The notes under the pieces: generated by a model
Told to the model about the DNA's origin: nothing
The model's database searches: none
Seen by the model: only the letters and a program-made list of their open reading frames with translations
Position numbers and translations under genes: made by a program
In this document: in pieces, positions 55,930 to 64,000 of the stretch
How positions within the stretch are numbered: position 1 is the first letter of the stretch
How the letters are laid out: every line of letters starts with the position of its first letter
NCBI RefSeq assembly: GCF_028476545.1
Contig: NW_026731909.1
Span: forward strand, 142,001-206,000
Direction of reading: 5' to 3'
DNA: 64,000 nucleotides
From: Physella acuta
Taxonomy: Eukaryota; Mollusca; Gastropoda; Physidae

Positions 55930-57045
55930 GCTTTAAAAATATAGGCTATCTAAGTACATGGAACGAAAAAATTTGATTAATTAAAATTATAGGTCAAGAT
56001 AAAAAAAAACAAATTCTGGAAATTAGGCCTAAGTCTGTGAACATCTCTAAAAGTATGTGAAAAGTCAGTTTTTAGTAGATCAAAGATATACAGCACGAGA
56101 CGCGTAGGCGAACCAAACAAGGTTAATAAACAAGCCAAGTCTAATGCCATCCCAGTATCAAAGCTCTACTGGCGCCTGATATCGATTGGACACGGAATAT
56201 TTGGGACTACTGGACAAGTCAAATAATTTTCTCCCAACAAGTAATGTGCTTGTTCTTGGTAGAAAATTTGATAACGTTGCCTTACTACATCTTGTGCACA
56301 AAATACGACACTCTAAAGGGATCAAACTCAAGCCAATAAACAAAGACAGCGATTTGATTAACATTAAAACCCGACAGCAATTAAATCATTGGTAGCTATT
56401 TTGTGAAATTTAAGAGATTTGTGAGATTTAAAATACGAAAAATCTACAAACAAATCTATAAAAACTTGCCGAAAATAATGAATACTTTAATAGTTTTCAA
56501 ATTACGTTTTAATTGAAAAGTTACCAACATTACCACCAAACCACACTAGAATATCCAATTCAATCTCAAGTTTAAAATTTTTAAAAAGTTAAGCTCGGGA
56601 TAAAAATAAAAACCACACGAAACAAAATTCAAGTTAATTTCCATGTTGTCAGTCAATGTTAAGTTTGTCGTACAGATAAATGCTTGGAAGAAAGCTGGCC
56701 AGGGGGAAGCTTCAAGCTTACAGGTAAACAATCAAGTTTGGCTTGTGTTGACAGAGGGAGGGGGAGGGAGGGGTTAACAGCGGAGGATACTACAAAACAG
56801 GATGAAAATGGACCACATTTAAGAGGGGATGGGGGAGGAGGGGGGAGTGACATAAAGTAGGTCAGAGGTGACAGACTGTGGACAACAAGCCAGGTCCGTC
56901 CAGATCAAATGTGAACATCGTTAAGATAAGTCTCTCCTAATATGAGAACATTAAACAACATCACTAGGGGAGATAAGCCATTTTCACACGGGGATTATCG
57001 TCGTGAGTAAATTAAACATTGATCCGATGTCTCGTGGGGGTTTTA
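55930..57045. other. Intergenic, no supportable gene
   Basis: Includes an open stretch of 69 residues near 56186-56395 with no recognised motif, and a purine-rich block at 56750-56850. No feature called. Confidence 0.4.
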
Positions 57046-57049
57046 ACGA

Positions 57050-57600
57050 CGATAGGTCAATTTATATAGGACAGACATTGTACGTTTTGATTTCTAAGAT
57101 AACTGGTGTAGATTAAAATGGTCAATTTATAGGACAGACTTTGTACTTTTTGATATCTAGGATAACTGGTGTTGATTAAAATGGTCAATTTATATAGGAC
57201 AGACATTGTACGTTTTGATTTCTAAGATAACTGGTGTAGATTAAAATGGTCAATTTATAGGACAGACTTTGTACTTTTTGATATCTAGGATAACTGGTGT
57301 TGATTAAAATGGTCAATTTATATAGGACAGACTTTGTACTTTAATGGTATTTAGATAACTACATGTTGGTTATAGTGGTCAATTTGTGGGACAGACTATA
57401 TACCTTTTGTTATCTAGACAATAAGTGTTGATTACAGTGGTCAATTTATATATTGGACAAACTTTGTACTTTTGGGTATCTAGATAAGTGTTGATTAAAG
57501 TGGTCAATTTAAATAGGACAGACATTGTACTCTATGGTATCTAGATAACCACGTCTAGATTAAAGTGGTCATTTTATAAAGGACAGACTTTGTAGTTGAT
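57050..57600. repeat. About 63-bp minisatellite with 126-bp higher-order period
   Basis: Units built on GGTCAATTTATATAGGACAG, ACATTGTACGTTTTGAT and AAGATAACTGGTGT. Alternating A/B variants repeat twice near-perfectly (57055-57330), then decay. Confidence 0.9.
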
Positions 57601-57894
57601 TAATTACTAAAAGTCTCGTATTGATTAAAGAAAATATGTAGGACAAAATGTGTACTTTATTTTAAAACAAATAGTGTTAGTACTTTTTAATGTAAAATAC
57701 CTTACAAAATAAATAATAGCTCTGTGATAAAGGCCAATTTTAACAGTTTTTACGGCAAAACTCGCTGGAACTTTATATCTGAACTTGCAGTGATTAGCCT
57801 TAGACGGAACCGGAACTTGGTTTAAACTTAGACAAACTTATTCTGAGAGGCGGAAGTATCTTTAACATGCGGGTATAGTACCCTTTTAAACCTG

Positions 57895-58110
57895 ATAGTC
57901 CACTAGACAGGTGAAGAAGAGTTCATCTGATTCAGTGACCTCTACATCTGAAGGAATAATGTGGTCATCGATATGCTCAGTTGCCTTTATTTTTTCTAAC
58001 GTGAGTTAGGTTCCCAGGGACTCTAAGACGTGTTACAGACTTGAACCCAAGATTCGAACTCGAGACTTTCCCCCACATGTGGGTACGGCTAACCATTTTT
58101 ATGCTGCTGA
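57895..58110 (-). mobile_element. tRNA-derived SINE (family of 7085-7322)
   Basis: Plus-strand AATAATGTGGTCATCGATAT, TAACGTGAGTTAGGTTCCCA and GACTTGAACCCAAGATTCGA match the order in the 7.1 kb copy. B-box-like GAGTTCGAATC on the minus strand. Unlike that copy it has an ACATGTGGG insertion in the head. Confidence 0.6.
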
Positions 58111-58489
58111 TTCAGACGGGCTCCATCATACTATCACATGGTTTCTACACACTAGAAAGAAGCCCAAACCCTAAACATAACCTGTACCAGAAACTTCATG
58201 TTTTTAAATATGTAACGTTTCCAGAGGAATCCTAACCAAGACGAGTTAGGATTTAAGCGGAGTTAGATCAAGATGTAAGATCCACTAGCGAGTAGACCCT
58301 CCCAAGAAGAATAGCGATGTTTCATCTACATAAAAAACACGCCAGACTTATAAAGCGCACCAAACTCTGCGGGTTTTTCCGTTCTGGGTGCGGTGTGTAC
58401 AGAATCAATACGGCAATATGGCAAGACGGGCCGACAGCACGAATAAGTTGTACGGGAATTAAAGACGGACTCCAGGGAACCGAGGAACT

Positions 58490-58870
58490 AAAGGAATTTA
58501 GATATCGCACTCGTGTTAGGGAACCAAGGGATTGGTTTAGAGATGGCATAGAAACTCATAGACTGCTCCGGTCTTCGGGAACTGAGGAATTCCGCATCGG
58601 TCTCAGGGAACCGAGGAATTCCGCATCGGTCTCAGGGAACCGAGGAATTCCGCACTGGTTATAGGGCAGCAGAGGAACTAGTAGGTCGCAATGTTTATCG
58701 GGAACAGAAGAGATCGTATACCGCACTGGTCTCATGGAACCAAGGAACTCGTGGACTGTTTAAAGAACTAATGTTTTGATAAAGATATAGCACTCAGATT
58801 ACACCGATTTCATGGAACTAATGAACTCCGCTCTAATTTCAGTGAACCGAGGTATTGATATAGATCTAGC
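58490..58870. repeat. About 28-bp GAGGAATTCCGCATCGGTCT minisatellite, decaying
   Basis: Three clean units at 58565-58655 (CAGGGAACCGAGGAATTCCG) and several diverged ones to about 58870. These account for the open frame at 58317-58664. Confidence 0.85.
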
Positions 58871-58899
58871 ACAGGATCTCATAGATTGGATGGCAATGG

Positions 58900-60465
58900 T
58901 ATACTGCTCCCAAACTGGGCTGAGAAGGAAAGTTGAACAAAGAACAAAGATGAAATCAATTTAACTACTAAAAAAAAATACTCCTAACCCAATTACGAGC
59001 CACCCCGCCAGCGATCGTCCCTCCCTTGCTTTACCCCCCCCCCCCCACCACATGATCATCAGCGAGGCTGTGCTGAAATTTAAACAAATCGACGACAGAG
59101 GGCGCGATGTGTCAGATTGATCTGTGAACTAATTATCTCGGCATGTCTCCCACCCCGCCCTGCCATGTTTGGCAAATCTCAGTGTTCGCAAACACTGCGG
59201 CCCGCGGTCCTCTTACGGACAGTTTCATAATATTCCTGTGTTTTGTAAAAAATATATGAGCAGTTCCCCATATAACTTATTTATTCATTTCAGTTTTCGT
59301 TTCTCAACAGCGTCATCAAAGTAATCGTTAGATTTAACGTCTGATGTTAGCGTAACGGAACATAAATTAAAAGGCAGTTCAGTGGAAGACATATTTTAAA
59401 GCAAGAATAAAATAACTTTTACAAAATATTTTCCGGTGAGTAAAGTTCCCTTTCGGACCTGACGGAAAATAAAACTCAAATTAAAGTATTTTAAAAACAA
59501 AATTAATGTTCAGCGTAGAGTTAGGACCAGATTCATTTTTTGGATTGAATACACCCCTATTATGAAACACAACTTTTTAACTCCTGTAATTAAAATGTAA
59601 GCCAGCAAAAACAACAAGCAAATTAATAATTTTTAAAAATGTCAGTGTTGGGTGTATGCCTGTTAATTAAAAAAAATATAAGGCAAGTCGAAATAGATAA
59701 TTATATGGTCATGAAAGTGACAGGGACCACGTTTAAAAAAAATGGCGGATAACATAGTAGACTGGAGGTTCGTGACTGTATACCTAGGCGTGTGGTCGTT
59801 GATGTAAAACACCATTCAAATAGAGAATACACCATCGCTTCATGGGCTAAGTTTAGTGTTCAGGATTTCTATCGAAAAGATTTAAACAAAAAAAAAAAAG
59901 CTTCAAAAACAAAATCAGGTCAAAAGATCGTTCCTTATTTTTAAAATTAATAAATAACAGCGATTTGTTAAAGCTCTATCAATTAAATCACCTAGTAAAA
60001 TCTATACACCATCAACGAAAGTGACCCACGATAAACTTCGACCCCAAAATGCACGGTGGCAACATAGCTCATCATAAATCTGGCCAACTAGCAAGATGAG
60101 ACAACCCACATAGACAGACCCACTGCTACACACCAAGACCAAACACAAGGCTCAACAACCCCCATAAAACACCTCGAACCAGGACCCGTCAACTAACCTA
60201 GACTTACATAGACACCCCCCCCCCCTGTAACGTAAATCTGATCCATTTATTCTTGTCTGTCTAACACAATTTATCCTCGCGTGTTTCACGTTTGGAGTTC
60301 CAGAAAAAAAAATCTTTGTCGTCTGACTTCAATAACACATTTTACATCAAATTTCGGGAAAATAAAAATTGTATAGCTTTATTCACCCGCCCCACCCCCC
60401 CCCCCCCTCCCGATATTCATCGTCCTACTCAATGAAAGGGTATTGTCCATAACGCTATACTATCA
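58900..60465. other. Intergenic; single hAT-like terminus only
   Basis: CAGTGTTCGCAAACACTGCG and GCCCGCGG at 59180-59208 resemble the end of the hAT at 39237, but no partner end was found. Poly-C runs at 59034-59048, 60211-60225 and 60395-60408. No gene. Confidence 0.4.
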
Positions 60466-60468
60466 TCC

Positions 60469-60694
60469 AGTGTTTCTTCCAGACTTTTTTCTCCGGGGGG
60501 GGGGGGGGGGGGGGGAGAGGGAGGGAGGGGGGGAGGGAGGGGGCGGTAGACTTTCTTCGGGGGGGAGGCGGACACTGTTAAAAGTATATATTTTATCTAT
60601 AAATTATATAAATTTCATTTCGTTCGGGGGGGGGGGGCGGTAGAATTTTTTCGGGAGGGGGGGGGGGGGCTTCAGAGATGCCTGGAACAAACTC
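60469..60694. mobile_element. Poly-G MITE-like element, both ends present
   Basis: Ends CCAGTGTTTCTTCCAGAC and GCCTGGAACAAACTCT. The interior matches 27286-27470 and 46612-46815 (ATATATTTTATCTATAAATT, TTTCATTTCGTTCGG, six G-rich tracts). Confidence 0.65.
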
Positions 60695-61139
60695 TGCTAT
60701 CATCACAAAACTACACCGATTACATGTACACAACAAACCATCTATGGAAATCAACTAAAAGGTCTATGTTCAGCCCTATCCTAACCAAAAAGTATCCTTG
60801 TACCCCCCCCCCCCCTGTAACTCTCCAGGACCAACGATCACGTGACATTTTCAACCCTTTGCTAGAGCCCAGCCCGGCCCTGGTCAACTTTGACCTTTGG
60901 TAGAAAACCTAAACATAACCTAATGAATACACGGGCCAACCTTCAAACACGGAGGCAAGAAAAAAAAATTTCACCTCAAAAGAACGGCGATGCTAATGAG
61001 ACAAGTTGAAGAGGATGTGACGTCACAGGGAGACGAGGTGGGTTGGACAGGATCTAGATTAAAGTTCGTTTAATAAAAAAAAGTTGTTTATCGATTAGTT
61101 GTAGCCACACGGAGGGAAAAACCACAGATATAAATGTTA

Positions 61140-61420
61140 TAACGTTTAGGGTTATGGTTAAGGGTTAGGTCATGTGTTAGAGTCAGGGTTAAGTTTACGG
61201 TTAGGGTTAAGTTTACGTTTAGGGTTTTAGCTTACGGTTAGGTTTTACTTTGCGGTTAGAGCTTAGTTTACGTTAGTGTTTAGGTTAAGATGAGGGGGTT
61301 TAGTTTTGGTCTAGGGTTAATTTGGGTTTTAGGGTAAAGATGATGTAAGCTAAATAAAATTTAGGGTTAAATTTAGGTTTTGTGTTAATTTTAGGAACGG
61401 TGTTAAGTAAAGGCTGATTT
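61140..61420 (+). repeat. Degenerate TTAGGG-like repeat
   Basis: Irregular GGTTAGGGTTAAGTTTACG-type words, with no fixed period. Related in composition to the 24-bp array at 52.2 kb. Confidence 0.75.
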
Positions 61421-61769
61421 TCATCAAAACGTATGTGTTTTAGTTACATAGCTGTATGTGGGAGTGATCGATGAAAACCCCGAAATTATATATTTCTTTG
61501 AGCTATGTTCGATAACAGGCAGCAATGCTAATTCTGATTTACAAAAAACAATGCAATGTCTAAAGGCAGATACACGTAGGCCTATTGGGCAGAAATAACC
61601 AGTCTAATTAAAACAAGCAACCAATTTCTGAAGTCAGAAACAGACGGATGGGATCGCAATGCCTCTTCTGGTTTCAAACCAAATTTCTAAAGGCAGACAA
61701 AGAAGTACGACCCAGCGATTCCCACGCTGATTTTAAAAACAAACCAAATGTCTCAAGTCAGAGTGAATG

Positions 61770-61925
61770 ACGGATAAGGCACTGTTATGCCCACTCAGAT
61801 TCTAGAGAGAAAAAAAACCCACAAATTCTGTAGGCAGATAAATGACGGATAAGGCACTGTTATGCCCACTCAGATTTTAGAGAAAAAAAAACCCACAAAT
61901 TCTGTAGGCAGATAAATGACGTACG
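61770..61925. repeat. About 74-bp tandem duplication
   Basis: GATAAATGACGGATAAGGCA, CTGTTATGCCCACTCAGATT and ACCCACAAATTCTGTAGGCA are repeated twice, with an older diverged unit before. Confidence 0.85.
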
Positions 61926-62104
61926 GCTCAAACCCTGTTATTTTCTGCCTACATAACGGGGGATGCAACACAGGATCAATAGCAGCCTATTCTGAGCTAT
62001 AGACCCCGGGCATTGTTGTGGGTAGGAGAGAATAGAACGGGATCGTGAAGCGAGGAGGAAAACACGCTTTTATCACGGTAAGACTTGGAAGAGCTAGTTA
62101 GCAG

Positions 62105-62155
62105 GGCAGGAGTTAAGACTGGCTTTGTGTTCATGGGGGGGGGGGGGGGGGGGGT
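62105..62155. repeat. Poly-G tract
   Basis: About 18 G residues at 62136-62153 in otherwise unique intergenic DNA. Confidence 0.9.
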
Positions 62156-62364
62156 AATGCGAAATTGAAATTAAACAAGAGCGATGGAACATTTGAAGAT
62201 TAAAGAAAACGTAGGCAGGACTGTGTAAAACAATTAAAAAATTGCGTAATTCAAATATGGAATGACGAAATGCGGATTTCATTAACAAAAAAGCAATTAC
62301 ACAAATACTAGCCCACAAATTTTTAGATAAAATTCTGCATCATAAGTTTGTACTGTTAAATACT

Positions 62365-62510
62365 GGCTAAAAACTGGCTCATAATATATTGGCTCACAAT
62401 AACCTGGATAATAAAATAGTGGCTCACAAAAACTGGATCATAAAATAGTGGCTCACAAAAACTGGATCACAATAAATGGTTCACAAACACTAGTAAATAA
62501 AATACTAGTG
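62365..62510. repeat. About 30-bp GGCTCACAAAAACTGGATCA repeat
   Basis: Four to five diverged units ending in ATAAAATAGT. Confidence 0.8.
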
Positions 62511-62874
62511 TACCTGAATATGTAGCTAATATATTGGTGCCAACTGCTGAACGTAAAAAAAACATTAGCCCATTTGCATGAGCTTATGAAGTAAAAAAAA
62601 AAATCTTGTTTTCAATTCTGGATTAAAATTTAACAGTACCAAATAGTGCTTCTTATTTCCATGCATTACGCCATCAAATCCCAGCCAAACAGACATCAAA
62701 CTGACCGGGACATTGACCAGACCAGACTTCAGACCACATTAGCGCTTGATGAATCAGACACATTACTTTCAGTAGTTGAAATTTAGAACGGAGTCGAAAA
62801 TGAAAATAATAAGCTTACACGTCGTCTAGGAGAAAGATCAAATGCTGTATAAGCCGAGTGAAAATTAGTTAGCT

Positions 62875-63175
62875 TTAGGCTAGACGCCTAGTTAAGTAAA
62901 AGTTATAGACTGGACGCCTCGTTCGGTAAGAGTTGTAGACTAGTCGCCTAGTTAAGTAAAAGTTGTAGACTAGACGCCTAATTAAGTAAAGTTGTAGACT
63001 AGACGCCTAATTAAGTAAAAGTTGTAGACTAGACGCCTAGTTAAGTAAAAGTTGTAGACTAGACGCCTAGTTAAGTAAAAGTTGTAGACTAGACGCCTAG
63101 TTAAGTAAAAGTTGTAGACTAGACGCCTAGTTAAGTAAGAGCTATAGACGAGATGACGACTCAAGTTAGAGCTAT
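62875..63175. repeat. 30-bp GTAGACTAGACGCCTAGTTA minisatellite, about 10 units
   Basis: Consensus GTAGACTAGACGCCTAGTTA + AGTAAAAGTT. Open in a minus-strand frame because the period is 30; not a gene. Confidence 0.95.
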
Positions 63176-63214
63176 AGACTAAAGAGCTTAATACTATGTG
63201 ATAGCTTATAACTG

Positions 63215-63305
63215 TGCTATATCTTAAGACTAGTATTGAGATTAAGACTAGTATTGAGATTAAGACTAGTATTGAGATTAAGACTTGTATTGAGATCAAG
63301 TCTAG
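63215..63305. repeat. 18-bp TTGAGATTAAGACTAGTA repeat
   Basis: Four to five units directly after the 30-bp array. Confidence 0.9.
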
Positions 63306-63514
63306 GAGAGAGCTTAAGACATTGCCGGAGCTTTAAAAAAATGCCAGAGCTAAAGACTATTCTTGAGCTCATGACTAGACAGAAGCTAAAAGGAGATACA
63401 CAACAAGCTGGTCAATATCCAGGACATAAATAACCTGAAATATCAGAAACTTCGGCTTTATATCTGAGTCCATTGATTTCACAATTACACGTCAGGTACT
63501 TCGTTACATCTGGG

Positions 63515-64000
63515 GGGGGGGGGGGATGGACAGAGAGAGAGTGAGTTGTTAAAGAGATATGTGTAGTGATTGTGGGAGTTAAGAGGAAGGGGTACAGAGT
63601 AAGAATATCTATACAGGCAGAGACATTGGGGAGTGGAATGGGGGAGGGGGAGGGTGGTTGGTGGAGTGACTGAAAGAATCTATGAGTAGAGAGACAGGCA
63701 GAGAAAGGGTTAGAGAGACGGAGAGAAACAGAGCAAAAATGAGAGGATAGAGGAAGAGGAGAATACGGAGAGAAAAGAGACAAGTTGAGGAGAATTTGAG
63801 ATGGAGTAAATGGGATAGAAAGAGGTCAGACAGATGGAGAGAGAGAGAGAGAGAAATGGGATAGAGAATTTACAAAGATACAGGGAGAGATGGGTGTAGA
63901 GTGATGTATGGTATAAGGAAGACTGGAGAAGTGGGGTAGATTTATAATGGGCATTACCCAACAGAGGAGTGAACGGGAGTGGGGAGAGAGTCGGATAGAG
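63515..64000. repeat. Purine-rich (GA)n low-complexity tract
   Basis: GAGAGA- and GGGA-rich strand asymmetry with a poly-G run at 63511-63524. No gene seen to the window end. Confidence 0.7.

Noticed and set aside
56186-56395. 69-residue open frame
   Set aside because: No splice context, motif or neighbour support; too short to call.
58317-58664. 115-residue open frame with REPR-like repeats
   Set aside because: Produced by a 28-bp minisatellite; the upstream part has no recognised features.

Overview
The window is eukaryotic, intron-rich and AT-rich. It is packed with minisatellites, poly-G tracts, tRNA-derived SINEs and small DNA transposons. There are no bacterial-style operons, CRISPR arrays, rRNA or intact tRNA genes. 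The intron density, the animal ClC-3-type exchanger, the CCDC158-like protein and the SINE/hAT/Helitron-like mix suggest a lophotrochozoan, probably a gastropod mollusc; that placement is inference.

Layout. (1) About 0.7-8.2 kb, + strand: the last 12 visible exons (529 codons plus stop) of a coiled-coil protein resembling CCDC158; its 5' end lies before the window. (2) 8.2-14.2 kb: 3' flank filled by Helitron-like copies (one nested in another), two hAT elements with 8-bp target duplications, a foldback repeat and an unclassified element. (3) 14.25-25.37 kb, - strand: a complete seven-exon gene for an unrecognised 811-residue protein; every intron phase closes. (4) 25.4-28.4 kb: a 5'-truncated LINE, a poly-G MITE-like repeat and an hAT-like element. 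(5) 28.4-54.5 kb, - strand: a complete 19-exon CLCN3/4/5-type 2Cl-/H+ exchanger gene of 811 residues, with a probable 3' UTR of about 4.4 kb. (6) 54.6-64 kb: no supportable gene; minisatellites, a SINE, a poly-G element and telomere-like degenerate repeats.

The three genes show no functional link. The most striking signal is structural and shared by all three: many tandem arrays begin exactly on an exon edge, and each repeat unit carries a copy of the splice site plus the adjoining exon bases. Cases: exon at 2518 (acceptor), unknown gene exon 2 (acceptor, about 55 units) and exon 6 (acceptor, array inside the coding sequence), ClC exon 2 (donor), exon 7 (donor), exon 9 (acceptor and donor), exon 13 (acceptor, 45-bp units that stay open in frame with the exon) and exon 19 (the stop codon itself). 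These could serve as reserve or competing splice sites, or mark a mutational process that favours exon-intron borders.
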